From NCBI RefSeq assembly GCF_963678635.1, contig NC_087066.1, positions 66,065,277-66,129,276 on the forward strand: a stretch of 64,000 nucleotides of DNA, given 5' to 3'. Positions within the stretch are counted from its first letter, which is position 1; each line of letters opens with the position of its first letter. The notes under the pieces are model-generated. The model made no database searches and had not been told where the DNA came from. It was given only the letters and a program-made list of their open reading frames with translations. Below are positions 21,618 to 33,089 of this stretch, piece by piece. The stretch is from Symsagittifera roscoffensis. Its lineage: Eukaryota > Xenacoelomorpha > Acoela > Convolutidae. The position numbers and the translations under genes are program-made.

Positions 21618-21912
21618 TGACGTCATTACCATGAAAGGAAAATTGCATGGGTGATGATGTCACTTCTAAATATAGAATGACGTCATTACCATGAAAGGAA
21701 AATTGCGTGGGTGTTGACGTCACTTCTATTCATAGAATGACGTCATTACCATAAAAGGAAAAATTGCATGGGTGATGATGTCACTTCTATATATAGAATG
21801 ACGTCATTATCATAAAAGGAAAGTTGCGTAGGTGGTGACGTCACTTCTATTCAAAGAATGACGTCATTACCGTCGAAGGATAATTGCGTTGGCGTCATTG
21901 TGAGTATAAAAA
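21618..21912 (+). promoter_or_regulatory. CRE-site tandem array and TATA box upstream of polymerase
   Basis: Five 60-61-bp units each carry a perfect TGACGTCA (21618, 21678, 21738, 21799, 21859). About 37 bp after the first four lies a second site, alternating TGATGTCA (21655, 21776) and TGACGTCA (21715, 21836), so the true period is a 120-bp dimer. In total there are seven perfect and two one-base-variant CRE sites. TATAAAAA is at 21905-21912, and the polymerase ATG is at 22101. CREB/ATF-type control is inferred from the motif. Confidence 0.75.
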
Positions 21913-22100
21913 CGCTTATTTTAATGGGTTAAATTATTAAATTATTCATTTTGTTTGCCAATCAGAAACAGTTAATTGATTTTTTTTTCAAATTTTACGT
22001 TTCGTTACTTCACCAAAAGAAAAAAGGTGGTATTTTCATTCAGTTGGTACTTTAAATATTTAAGTTTGAAACATTTCTTAAGTCCCAAATTTTTTAGATA

Positions 22101-25100
22101 ATGCCTGCCCTTAACCGAAACGAGAAAATCAAATGTGAGGACTGTGGTCGGGAATACAAGAGATCTGATGCTGCTAGACATCAATAAAAATGTTCTAAAG
22201 GAGTTATTTCTTGCCCTGATTGTAAGTATTTTACTTATAATCAGCAAGAAATGAACTATCATATGGCCAAGAAGCATGCTCAACCAAGTTCGAAGCAGTC
22301 GACGGTTTGTCCTTCTTGTGAACAAGAGTTCCCAAGTTACTTTTCTCTCCAACAACATCGGAGAAAAGAACATGGAGCAAAACAACGGAAACCCAGTGAT
22401 ACGGTGGCCGACTTGAACAAGATTGTGGAGAAAGAAGGGGAAGATGGTGAAAAACTAAAGGAGGAACTTAGTGCTTGTCAACATTTTCCGGTGGATACGG
22501 AGATGGAAAATGGGGGACATAAGGTATTTAACTTCCAAATGTCCAAATTAGACACTAAAATAATCAACGAGAAACTTGAAGACGTCTGCAACAAGCTCGA
22601 TTCTGCAGCCAAAATCATTATTGCTCTGGGTTTTGTTCTTCGAAATATTAAGACCGATGAATATCGATATTTCTACGCCCATGAAAACAATACTCTGTTT
22701 GAAAAATCCCACTTACTTTGTACGAAAGCGGATTTGATAACAATCCAAGGAAAAGTAGAAAAGTTTGATATCGTGGAGCAATGTACCCAAGAACGCCAGA
22801 ACGCAAAGTGGCGATTCAAGTTGATTACTAACGTTACAATTTTTGCTGCTTTGCTGAAAAACATCCCCATGGGATGTCCGGACTCTGTCTTACCCGAACC
22901 TTTATTACGACATACGCAAGTGAATTGTCTTTTATCTAACAAAGACAAGGAACCTAACAAAGATCATTTGTGTCTTTTCCGCGCATTGGCCATGTACATA
23001 AACGGACATAATGATCTCGACTTTCACACTTCTAGATACTTTACAGATTTTTTATCAAAATCTTGATTATGATCCTAAAAATTTTCGTGGAGTTTCTGTA
23101 GAAGACTTACCTGTTGTCGAGCAAATTGTGCAAAGAAACATTTTTATATACGATTTCGATATCCAAGAAGGAGAACATGTAGGAGAACTAGCTCGACGAA
23201 GTATCGGAAGATTCGATAAAACAGTTAAGCTACTGAGATTTAACAATCATATCAATCATACAAATTATATAGATAGTTTTTTCAAGTGTTTCCGGTGTCC
23301 TAGCTGTGACACTTTCTTTAAAAAATCCGACAATTTTAACAAACATCTTCTGAGATGCAAGGACCGAGTGAAACATATTTACCCAAAGAACGTCTATGAG
23401 CTTCGCGAAACATTGTTTGAAAAGCTAGAAGGATTCAGTCTTCCAGTTTCTGAAGGCAACAAGCTTTTCAATGATCTAGAAATTTTCGACTTTGAGTCGA
23501 TTTGTGTTCCTACAGAGGAACTAAAAGAGACGCAAACTACTACCTGGATTGGAAAACATGTCTCCAATTTAGTCTCTATAACATCGAATCTGATTGATGA
23601 ACCCATCTTTTTGTACAACAAAGATCCACAGAACTTAATAACTGATTTTGTATCCAACCTCGAGCTGTTGGCTGAACAAAGTAAGCTAGAAATGAGAAAC
23701 AAAATTCAAGATATTGAAGTAGCAGTGAATGAAAGAATGAAAAAGATCTTTGATCAGGTGAACGAACGTGGTAAATCTTTTTAAGTAACAAATTTGTGTA
23801 CGAAGACGAATGCATTGAAGATTCGGAAGAAGCAGATATGTCAACACAATTCTTGCGAATTCAGAGAAATCAACTCATTGATTTGAAACAACATCTGGAG
23901 AGATATGTAAATACTTTACCTGTTTTTGGATTTAGCAGCGGTAAATATGATTTAAATTTGATCAAGTCCTACCTAATCTCCTATTTGATTCGCGATAAAG
24001 AACAAGAAACATCCGTCATCAACAAAGCAAATGAATTTATATCTTTCAAGTTTGGAGATGTACAATTTCTCGACATAATGAAGTTTTTGGGAGGGGCAAC
24101 TACTCTGGACTCCTTTCTCAAAGCCTATAAAGCTAGCGAAACGAAAAGATTCTTTCCCTATGATTGGTTTGATAACCCAGACAAACTTGACTTTCCTAAA
24201 TTGCCACCGTATGAAGCCTTTTTCAGTAAACTTAGAAACAACAATCCTCTAAACAAAGACTTCATTGATTATGAGAAGCTTAGAAAGAGTGGGCTTGATG
24301 AACAAGAGGTACTAAAAAAGCTTCAATTCAAGACTGTTCCTCCATCTGGTTTGGATAATTACAATTAATTACAAGAGACTGGGAAGAAAAACGGAATGAC
24401 AGTGTTCAAAGACTTTTTGAAGTGGTACAACAACAAGGATGTAGTTCCAACCCTAGAAGCAATGCAAAAAAATGATTCAGTTTTATCATAACAAGGGGAT
24501 AGATATGTTGAAACTTGGATGCACACTTCCAAATCTAGCAAACATATGTCTACACAAATCTACAAATTACAAGTTTCACCCATTTTGCGAAAGTGATAAA
24601 GACTTATGTGAAAAATTAGAGAGGACATGATTGGTGGACCTTCCATTGTTTTCACTCAAAAAGCTGTAGTTGATGAATCATACATCAGAAATTCATCAAA
24701 TGTTTGTACACCAATCGTTGGAATTGATGCAAGCCAGCTTTACCCTTTCTCAATGTGTCAAGATATGCCAACAGGACTGTACACGAGATGGGAATTTGAC
24801 ACCGATATGCAGAAATTCAAGGCTAGGCATAATCAAACATTTAACTTTGAGAATATGGTTAGGTCTTTCTATCAGGAAACAAGACCAGAATGTAAAATTG
24901 AGAGCTTTTTTACATCTGGAAAAACAGAAAAAAATTGACTGTTTTAATGTGGACGGTTATTGTGATCACTGTAAGACAGCGTTTGAAGCAATATGATGTT
25001 ACTACCACTTCTGTTCTGTTCAAGAAGCCCGTCCCTCCTTAACAGAACAGGATATTGAGCAAGGGAACAAGAAGAGAGAGATGGATGATATGCGACGAGA

Positions 25101-26453
25101 ATACATTAAAAAGAAAGGATACAAAGTGGAAGAAATGTGGGAGTGTAACTGGTGGGAAAGTTTCAAAACCAATGAAAAGATCAAAAACCACGTCGGAACC
25201 CACTTTCCCTATAAAAAACCTCTTTCTACAGACTCCCTTCTAGCAAAAATAAAAGCTGAATCTCTTTTTGGCTACGTTCAGTGCGACTTAGTTGTTCCAG
25301 ATGAGCTAAAATCAAAATTTGCCATTTTTCTCCAATTTTCAAAAATACCGAAGTTGGAAGAAACGATATTGGAGACTACATGAAAAACTATGCAATCGAG
25401 AACGAAATGTTAAAGCATCCTCATAGAATGCTGATATCTAGTTTCAAGCTGGAAAATGGAACAGTAATAACTCCTCTGTTCAACTTTTATTCGAAACTTG
25501 GCTTGCAGTGCACCAAAATTTGCCGTTTTGTTCAGTATACTCCACGGAAATGCTTTAATAATTTCGTTCAGTCAGTGGTTGATGCTAGAAGAGAAGGAGA
25601 TGAAAACCCTTTGTCAGGAGTTGTAGCAGAAACAATGAAACTTTTGGGTAATTCCTCGTATGGATATCAGATCATGGATAGATCGAGACATACAATCACA
25701 AAATATCTGAACGATGAAAAAACTCATAAGGCAATCAATGAGCTATTGTTCAAAAGACTGAATACAGTTGAAAAAGATTTGTATGAGGTGGAGTTGTTGA
25801 AATCAACCATTGAACACAGAGAACCCATCATCGTTGGTTTTTTCATACTGCAGTATGCGAAACTGAGAATGTTGGAACTCTACTATAACTTCTTTGACAA
25901 GTTCTGTGATGTGAATAAATCTGAAGAGTTGGAGATAGACACAGGCTCACTTTACTTGGCACTTGCTGAAGAAAATTTATACGAGTGTATCAAACCAGAT
26001 AAGAGAGCTGCTTGGGAAAAAATGTGGGAAAATGACTGTAGAGACTCTCTCAAGGCGGATGCAAAATCTAATTTCTTCCCTCGAACGTGTTGCAGTACGC
26101 ATAAAAAGCATAATCAGCGAGAGCCGAGACTTTTTAAAGAAGAATTTAGATGTACAGAAATGCTATGTTTATGTAGCAAGACATATTGCTGCTATGACAA
26201 CAAGTCCGATAGGTTCAAATTTAGCAGTAAAGGATTGAATAAACGGGTTCTAGTAGATTCTGGAGACGGTCCCATGTCAAAATACAGGAGAGTGCTTGAT
26301 GCAGCAATTAATCTTAAATCTACTAACAGAGGATTCAGAACTATAAATCATATGGTTGCTACATATGAACAGACAAAGAAAGGACTAAGCTATTTTTATC
26401 CAAAAAGACAAGTACAAGATGATGGAATTCATACAAAACCGTTGAACTTATAA
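22101..26453 (+). pseudogene. Family B DNA polymerase pseudogene (Polinton/adintovirus-like)
   Basis: This was a large protein-primed-type family B DNA polymerase of the sort carried by Polinton/Maverick, adintovirus-like and related elements. In order it shows Cys/His zinc-finger-like motifs, a segment with CLFRALAMY, another zinc finger near 23300, an exonuclease motif (FDFES, about 23490), polymerase motif A (GIDASQLYP, about 24720), motif B (LLGNSSYGYQ, about 25645), motif C (about 25938) and a conserved tail. It is dead. There is a TAA at 22185-22187, and the frame changes or stops near 23045, 23785, 24366, 24475, 24620, 24915, 24990 and 25330. Motif C reads DTGS where the family has DTDS, so a catalytic Asp is Gly (GGC at 25944-25946). 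The start is the ATG at 22101, after the CRE array and TATA box. No integrase, capsid gene or terminal repeats were found, so the class is tentative. Confidence 0.85.
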
Positions 26454-27250
26454 GAACTGATCTGGTGTAATAAAGTTATGCATGATGTCGTATTATATTG
26501 ATTTCTGAAACAAAAATGTAAAACTTTGCGGTATACTTGTTATACAATGCAGTGATTTATATAATTTTTGTAATTTAATTTTTTTCTCAAAAATTTAACT
26601 TTTTTTCGAAGATTCAGTAGGTTTCAGAATAGATTCAGATGAATAGAAAGTAAAAGTATCTGATAAGTTTTTTTTATATCAAATTATAACAAATCTTATC
26701 GTGTTTTGGATATTTTTGAAATTTTTTTCAAAAAAATTCCAAATTTTTACCCAAAAACTCTTACCATTGACTTACCATGTATCGAAAAACTAACTAAACG
26801 TCCTTTATTACACAAACCACACGTAATTAACCTTTGATATTTACGAATTAGTTAACACACGCCAACATTTTTGCGAAAAAACTAGACATTTCCACACAAA
26901 AACCAAAAAAATTACGTTTTTCGTACCATTATCTTACCATCACACAAACCATAAAACCTTACCATCCCTATTCCTTATCTTAATACATTGTAGACTACAT
27001 ACCCTATATTAATACATAGCTTGCTGACCGGATGCTCTATTCCCTATCTTATTACATGGGGTCAGCAGGGTCCCCCCACTTCAGCTCCAACATCTACTAC
27101 TTTTCTACTACCAACATCTTAGTTTTTGGAGATTAAACCAAGTTTCAAAAAAACAGTCAAAGTTTCAAAGGCTATTTTTTTCAAAATGCAGGGCATAGCC
27201 GCTTGCGCAACGAAGATCCAAATATTTGTTTTTTTTTTCGTTGATTAAAT
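26454..27250. other. AT-rich DNA with short degenerate repeats
   Basis: No gene is seen. Short repeats of the form CCCTAT(A/C)TTA(A)TACAT recur at 26985-27060, and CTATTCCCTATCTTA also appears at about 19412 on the other side of the polymerase. These could be remnants of element ends, but this is weak. Confidence 0.4.
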
Positions 27251-28270
27251 ATTCAACCTCCAATTTCGCCGGGTATTTTTGAGAAAAGTTTTGAAAACTA
27301 ACCAAAATGTCAAAAAATGGGCTTGTTTCTACCAAATATAGGGAATAACCATTTGAAAAAGGGAGGATCTCATTGTTTGTTTTTTGATAAAGAACTTCAT
27401 CTCCGTGTTGTGCGTTGAATAACTGAGAAAATGAAAATTTTCAAAACAAATAGGTCAAAAATCCATTTACTGAAACTTTCGAAGGCCATAGAACGTTAGG
27501 AAAAATAACAGGAGACTAGCGGAATATGCAAGAACATCGAAGAGCAGCCGATTCGTCGATTGGTGTCTTTTGTTTTTGGAAAAATCGTACAGTAGTTTTC
27601 GATACAAATTGACATTACTGCATAAAGTGCAATGCAAAATAAAGCAACACTATATGCTATTAAATTGCCTGGGCCTAAATAGGCTTATATAAGATTGGAT
27701 TGAAATTTACAAAAAATGCCACTAATTGAGCACTTTTAATTTGCACTTTTAATTTGCCACTAAATGAGCACTTTTAATTCAACCTCCACTTTCGCCGGGT
27801 ATTTTTGAGAAAAGTTTTGAAAATTAACCAAAATGTCAAAAAATGGGCTTTTTTCTACCAAATATAGGGAATAATCATTTAAAATAGGGAGGATCTCATG
27901 GTTTGATTTTTGATTAAGAGCTTTATCTCCGTTTTGTGCTTTGAATAATTGAGAAAATGAAAAATTTCATAACAAATAGGCCAAAAATCCATTTACTGAA
28001 ACTTTCGAAGGCCATAGAACGTTAGGAAAAATAACAGGAGACTAGCGGAATATGCAAGAACATCGAAGAGCAGCCGATTCCTCGATTGGTGTCTTTTGTT
28101 TTTGAAACACCGTACAGTAGTTTTCGATACAAATTGACATTACTGCAAAAAGTGCAATCCAAAACAAAGCAACACTATATGCTATTAAATTGCCTAGGCC
28201 TAAATAGGCTTATATATGATTGGATTGAAACTTACAAAAAGTGCCACTAAATGAGCACTTTTAATTTGCA
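27251..28270. repeat. Tandem duplication, 526-bp unit
   Basis: The unit starting ATTCAACCTCC at 27251 repeats at 27777, running to about 28270. The copies are highly similar over their length, with small indels and substitutions. A shorter internal repeat (CACTTTTAATTTGC) occurs at the junction. There is no ORF. A recent unequal exchange is likely. Confidence 0.85.
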
Positions 28271-28568
28271 ACATTTTAGTTGTAATAATACGCTACACCT
28301 GGCTTGTGTATTAAAGGATCTCTATCCAATCAAAATACTATATAGTTTTTTATATTGGATTTTATCTCAATTTTTTTGCAAAATTGGTTTCAGCAAAATC
28401 AGCTATACTTCTGCTTTCAACAATTTCTGCTATACTCACGGCCTACTTGAATTCTAAACCTCAGTTACACCTTCCCCAAGTTACCAAACCCCTCCCAGTT
28501 ACCCCCATGTTTAACCCCTCCAAGTTTACAACCCCGCTTTTACCTCTTGCAGGTGTGGGGATGCAGGC
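28271..28568. other. Spacer before the Copia element
   Basis: I see no gene in this stretch. The last five bases (CAGGC) are the left target-site duplication of the Copia element. Confidence 0.45.
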
Positions 28569-28906
28569 TGTTAAGATTCAGAGTTAGAGCAAGTAGGACT
28601 AGGGGATAGAGGTTTGAGAGTTATCTGAGGTTTCAACTGAGGAGAGAGAAGAGATACTGATTGTTGAAGAATGAATTGAGATTGTGTTTATAAAATGACA
28701 CGACAAACTGAGCATCAAATAGTACCAGTTAATTAATTACCAGTTAATTAATTAGTTTATCAAATACCAGCAGACCAGTTGACCTTGTCTGAGTGCATTG
28801 AGTTTTATACCAGTTGACCTTTAATTAGGTTTCTATTGCTCAAGTCTGACCTTGAGTTTGGTCTGGTATTTCACTAGTCTGGCATTGAGCTCGTCTGTCC
28901 TCAACA
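28569..28906 (-). repeat. 3' LTR of the Copia element
   Basis: On the minus strand it begins TGTTGAGG and ends TCTTAACA. It holds two adjacent copies of an ACCAGTTAATTAATT-like sequence (plus-strand reading). By eye it is identical to the 5' LTR. Confidence 0.92.
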
Positions 28907-28913
28907 CCCCCAC

Positions 28914-31900
28914 TCAGGCTGAATTGGCTTTGTCCAATGTCAGGCTGCAACCCATCAGCGTTCGACGATGTTGATCCACCTTTGCCTTGCTCAGGGATTT
29001 CGTCAACAAGTCAGCCTCCATGTTTTCGGTTGGACAGTACTCGAGCGCAAATGTTCCATCCTCGACCCGCTCTCGGACAAAGTGATACTTGACATCAATG
29101 TGCTTTGTACGCTTCTGCATTACGGGATTTTTGCACATCTTGATGCAGCTCTGGTTGTCCTCGTTGATCACAGTTGGACCATCACACGTCATATCCATCT
29201 CATTGAGTAGGGATCGTAAGTAGAGGCCTTCCTGAACAGCCGCTGCCATTGCTTGATACTCAGCTTCGCTGGTAGATATTGCTGCAGTAGGTTGCTTCTT
29301 GGTACTCCAGCTGATTGCTGCTCCTGACCGCTGCACATGAAAACTGTAGCCTGTTGTTGACCTTCTGTCATCAACGTCACCAGCCCAGTCAGCATCTGCT
29401 GAACCATAAAGGTTGAACCCATCAGGATCTTTGATGTAGCACAGCTCCAGATCTTTGGTTCCTTTCAGGTATCGCAGTACTCTCTTAGCAGCCACCCAGT
29501 GTGTTCTCCCAGGATTCTCCAGAAACCGTGAAAGTTGAGTCACAGTAGCTAGGATGTCTGGCCTCGTTTGCTTGGCTATGTACAATAACGAGCCCACTAT
29601 GCCTCTGTAGTCCTCACGCTGCATTGCCACTGCTTCTTCTGAGCCCGCTCCAGGGCAGTCCTTCTTCGTCAACTGAGTGCTGATATCAGCTGGTGTCCCT
29701 ACTGGTTTGCAGTCAGCCAACCCAAAGCGCTCCAAGCAGTCTTCAATGTAGCGAGACTGATTCACAGTGACAGAACCAGGTGCCCGTTTGACCTGCATTT
29801 TCAAAAACCAGGCTAATGGACCGCGATCATCCATCTTGAATCGGTCAGTGAATCGGTCCCTCACCCTGTCAACTTCTGCTTGCAGTTTGCAGCCAATGAT
29901 GATATCATCCACCCATACTAGAACATAGATCATAGCATCATCCATTCCCCTCATCGTGAACAAACAGAAGTCATTGGTGCTTCGAGTGAAACCAGTCTCC
30001 AGAAGAAACGTGCTCAGCGTCTGGTACCAGTCCCTTCCTGCCTGCTTCAGCCCATAGATACTGCGTTGTAGCAAACACACTTGGTTGTCCCCGCTGCTGA
30101 ACCCCTCGGGCTGTTCCATATACACAGTTTCTGTTAACGGCGAGTTGAGGAAGGCTGACTTCACGTCCATCTGATGAAGTACAAGATCATCTTGCGCTCC
30201 CAAAGCCAGTAGTATTCTCTTTGTTTCTGGTTTACAGGTTGGCGCAAAGGTCTCATTGAAGTCCAGTCCTTCCACTTGCATAAAACCCTTCACCACGTAT
30301 CTGGCTTTAAACCGCTCCACTTGTCCCATTGCATCTCTCTTCACAGCAAGCACCCAGCGTCCAGGAATGACCTTGCGAGAATTTGGTCTATCAACAAGTG
30401 TCCAGGTGCCCATTGCCTTCAGTGACTGCACCTCCAAAGCCATAGCTGCTAGCCACTGCTCCCTTTCTGGTCCAGATACTGCTTCCAAGTAGCTTCTTGG
30501 CTCTTGTGCTATCACTGAAGCATGAGTGTAAGCCAGTCCGTATCGGATGGGAGGGTTCCGCGTTCTAGTTGACCGCTGCTCTGGAATCTCTGTTGGCCTC
30601 TGCTCTGGAGGCTCTGTGGAAGGTGGTTCCAATTCTTCAGTCTCGACTGGGTCATCTTCCGTAACCCCCACTGAAGCTGCTGCTCCACTATCATTCGCTT
30701 TATTGGTAGACTCAGTGATGGCCTTCGTGCTAGTTTCCTCTACATCAATGCATCCCTCGATTGATAGACCCAGTGTTTGTGACTGCTCACTGTCTACCAG
30801 AAAGTCGTCTGGAATGATGTCTTCATTGAACGTCACGCTTCTTGCTCGTACCACTCGCTTTGTCTCCAGGTCCATCAGCAAGTAGGCTTTGCTCTCCTCG
30901 TCATAACCAATGAACTTGCTCTTCTTGCCTTTCGGATCCAGTTTCCGCCGGTTTCCTCTGTCCAGGTAGTACGCCAGGCATCCGAACACTCGCAGGTAGT
31001 TGACTTTCGATGGCTTCCCATAATGCATCTCCATTGATGAAATGCGATGCTCATTGCTGGATGTAGGACACAAGTTGCGAACCCTGACTGCCGTTGACAT
31101 TGCTCGTACCCAGAACATCTTTGAGAGCTTTGCATCGGCCAGTAGACATCGAGTCATCTCAGTTATCACCCTGTTGTACCTCTCTGCCACGCCATTCTGT
31201 TGCGGAGTATTAGGTACTGTAAACTCCTGTTTCACCTGCATTTCTCTACAGAACATCCGAAAAGCATTCGACGAATACTCACCTCCGTTGTCAGTTCTCA
31301 AGCACTTCGGTGTTCCGTGCTCAGCTACAAAGTCTTTGAACTTCGAAAGAGTATCGCTCTTCTTAACCAGGTACTTGACCACTGCCAGACGGCTGAAGTC
31401 ATCAATGAAGCTCACGGCATAGCGCGCTCCATGCATGCTCGCAACTTCAAATGGTCCCTGGATGTCGCTGAAGACCCGCTGCCCCACTGCAGTTGCCCTG
31501 TTCTCTGTCTTCTTTGGCATTGCTACTTCGTGCATCTTCGAAGCTGTGCACACTTCGCAGAACCCTAGCTCGCCGACATCAACAACTGATATTAGATCAT
31601 GCTTGTTGAGATGCCCCAGCCTTCGGTGCCACAGCATTGCACTACTTGTCTCCATCTTCGCTTTCGTAGCTAGAGTCATCGCGTTCCTCTTGAACTTGCA
31701 CTCCAGGAAGAAAAGCTTGCCGCGCTGCTTCACTGGTAGCCGTCGACCATCCGGTACCACAAGATGAGAAGAGTCTGATGTAAAGCTGAAACTAGACCCT
31801 CTAGCTATTGCTGAGCTCACACTCATCAGATTCACGTTGTAGCTCGGCACAAACAGCACATTGTGGAAAGTGTAGCTCCTCGTCACATCTTGACAGTCTC

Positions 31901-33005
31901 GTATGTCCACTTCCACCGAGCCTATGCCCTCAATCTTTGATATTGTACCGTTCGGATTCTCAACTGTTGTCCCCTTATCCCATTTCTCAAAGCTTGAGAA
32001 GACAGCCTTGTCGCGCACTACATGATCGGTGCATCCCGTATCCACAATGAGATCATCTCCCTTCATTGAGGTTGTTGCACAACAACTGAAGAACCCTGTC
32101 TTTGCCTGCTTGCAGTCCCTTGCAAAGTGTCCTTGTTGTCCACACTTGAAGCACCCTTGCTTCCTTGAAGTTGGACCACTTGCTTCATTCGAGCCACTGC
32201 CTCGAGCACTAGATTGACCACTGTCACTTCTGGATCTGCAATCTCTTGCCAAATGACCCTTCTGACCGCACACAAAACAGCCACCACCCGACGCTCCTTT
32301 CTTCTTCCTCACAGCTTGCATAGCTATGTGTCCATTCCCAGTCTTCTCTCCACATCGAGCTCGTCTCGAGTCATCATAGTTCCTCAACCTCGTTCTCAGC
32401 TCTGTAAAAGTCTTGGCCGGCTGGAAGCTCTCCTGCACCACAAAATGCTCAAAGCTGTCAGGCAGTCCGTTGATCACGAGCGCATTGAAGAGTGTGTCCG
32501 TAATTGCTTCCCCAGCTTCACTCAGCCGCGTCATCAGCTCTTGACTTCGAACGAAGTAGTCATCGAGATCCTCCTCTGATCCTAGGCGCAGCTTCGCAAG
32601 CTGGCCTACTAGACTGACCACTGTAGGCCTCTCCACACTGCAAAACTTCTCTTGCAGCAGTCTCCAGGCCTTCGTCCCATCGCCATAGCCATCCGCAGCC
32701 ACGCAGTCGTTCTTGATGTACATCAGTGTGGTGTTGTTCAGGACCAGAGCTAGATGTGACCACACTGTGTTTCGGTTGTCTTTCCTCTGCTGGATCAGCA
32801 CAGCTCGCTCCTGCATCTTGGTGTTGTACGCCGTCATCTGGTCAGCATTCGGATTCTCAGGTAGCGTAGGTTCAGCTTCTGGTAGATCGTCATTGCCCAT
32901 CACAGTCCTGAACAGGCCTTTGGTATGCATCAGTGCCACAAACTTCGTCGACCAAGCTGGAAAATCTTCAGACTTTCCACTGAATCCAGCCAGTTTCAAG
33001 TCCAT
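28914..33005 (-). CDS. Copia Gag-Pol polyprotein, 1363 aa
   Basis: This single ORF encodes the whole Copia polyprotein, which copies the element's RNA to DNA and integrates it. In order it has Gag (1-240); two CCHC zinc knuckles (CFVCGQKGHLARDC and CFKCGQQGHFARDC, about 243-298); aspartic protease with DTG (about 322); the GAG-pre-integrase motif WHRRLGHLN (about 459); an integrase core with Asp in FSDIQGP (about 514), DNGGEY (about 572) and Glu in QQNGVAER (about 609); RT with the YVLVWVDDIII active site (roughly 1060); and RNase H (ADADWAGD, SEAEYQAM, EDNQSC). All catalytic residues I can check are present, and there is no stop or frameshift. The length is close to Drosophila copia (about 1400). 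The start is a true ATG 98 bases after the 5' LTR; the stop TGA lies 8 bases before the 3' LTR. It is probably still functional. Confidence 0.95.
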   Translation of the reverse strand: MDLKLAGFSGKSEDFPAWSTKFVALMHTKGLFRTVMGNDDLPEAEPTLPENPNADQMTAYNTKMQERAVLIQQRKDNRNTVWSHLALVLNNTTLMYIKNDCVAADGYGDGTKAWRLLQEKFCSVERPTVVSLVGQLAKLRLGSEEDLDDYFVRSQELMTRLSEAGEAITDTLFNALVINGLPDSFEHFVVQESFQPAKTFTELRTRLRNYDDSRRARCGEKTGNGHIAMQAVRKKKGASGGGCFVCGQKGHLARDCRSRSDSGQSSARGSGSNEASGPTSRKQGCFKCGQQGHFARDCKQAKTGFFSCCATTSMKGDDLIVDTGCTDHVVRDKAVFSSFEKWDKGTTVENPNGTISKIEGIGSVEVDIRDCQDVTRSYTFHNVLFVPSYNVNLMSVSSAIARGSSFSFTSDSSHLVVPDGRRLPVKQRGKLFFLECKFKRNAMTLATKAKMETSSAMLWHRRLGHLNKHDLISVVDVGELGFCEVCTASKMHEVAMPKKTENRATAVGQRVFSDIQGPFEVASMHGARYAVSFIDDFSRLAVVKYLVKKSDTLSKFKDFVAEHGTPKCLRTDNGGEYSSNAFRMFCREMQVKQEFTVPNTPQQNGVAERYNRVITEMTRCLLADAKLSKMFWVRAMSTAVRVRNLCPTSSNEHRISSMEMHYGKPSKVNYLRVFGCLAYYLDRGNRRKLDPKGKKSKFIGYDEESKAYLLMDLETKRVVRARSVTFNEDIIPDDFLVDSEQSQTLGLSIEGCIDVEETSTKAITESTNKANDSGAAASVGVTEDDPVETEELEPPSTEPPEQRPTEIPEQRSTRTRNPPIRYGLAYTHASVIAQEPRSYLEAVSGPEREQWLAAMALEVQSLKAMGTWTLVDRPNSRKVIPGRWVLAVKRDAMGQVERFKARYVVKGFMQVEGLDFNETFAPTCKPETKRILLALGAQDDLVLHQMDVKSAFLNSPLTETVYMEQPEGFSSGDNQVCLLQRSIYGLKQAGRDWYQTLSTFLLETGFTRSTNDFCLFTMRGMDDAMIYVLVWVDDIIIGCKLQAEVDRVRDRFTDRFKMDDRGPLAWFLKMQVKRAPGSVTVNQSRYIEDCLERFGLADCKPVGTPADISTQLTKKDCPGAGSEEAVAMQREDYRGIVGSLLYIAKQTRPDILATVTQLSRFLENPGRTHWVAAKRVLRYLKGTKDLELCYIKDPDGFNLYGSADADWAGDVDDRRSTTGYSFHVQRSGAAISWSTKKQPTAAISTSEAEYQAMAAAVQEGLYLRSLLNEMDMTCDGPTVINEDNQSCIKMCKNPVMQKRTKHIDVKYHFVRERVEDGTFALEYCPTENMEADLLTKSLSKAKVDQHRRTLMGCSLTLDKANSA

Positions 33006-33089
33006 CTCTGCTTTGCTAAAGGCTAGATAAAAGCTAAAAAAAAACTCTGACAGAAATCAAATAATTATTAAATCAAAAAGTTTAGAAAT

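Noticed and set aside
21618-21900. CRISPR array, because of five regular 60-bp repeats
   Set aside because: The repeats are contiguous, with no unique spacers, and the setting is eukaryotic. They are tandem CRE-bearing units.
22101-26453. A functional viral or Polinton DNA polymerase
   Set aside because: There is an in-frame stop at 22185, at least seven further breaks, and motif C has lost its catalytic Asp.
16518-28250. A complete Polinton with terminal repeats, integrase and capsid genes
   Set aside because: I found no terminal inverted repeats, integrase, packaging ATPase, protease or capsid gene. Only the polymerase class is supported.
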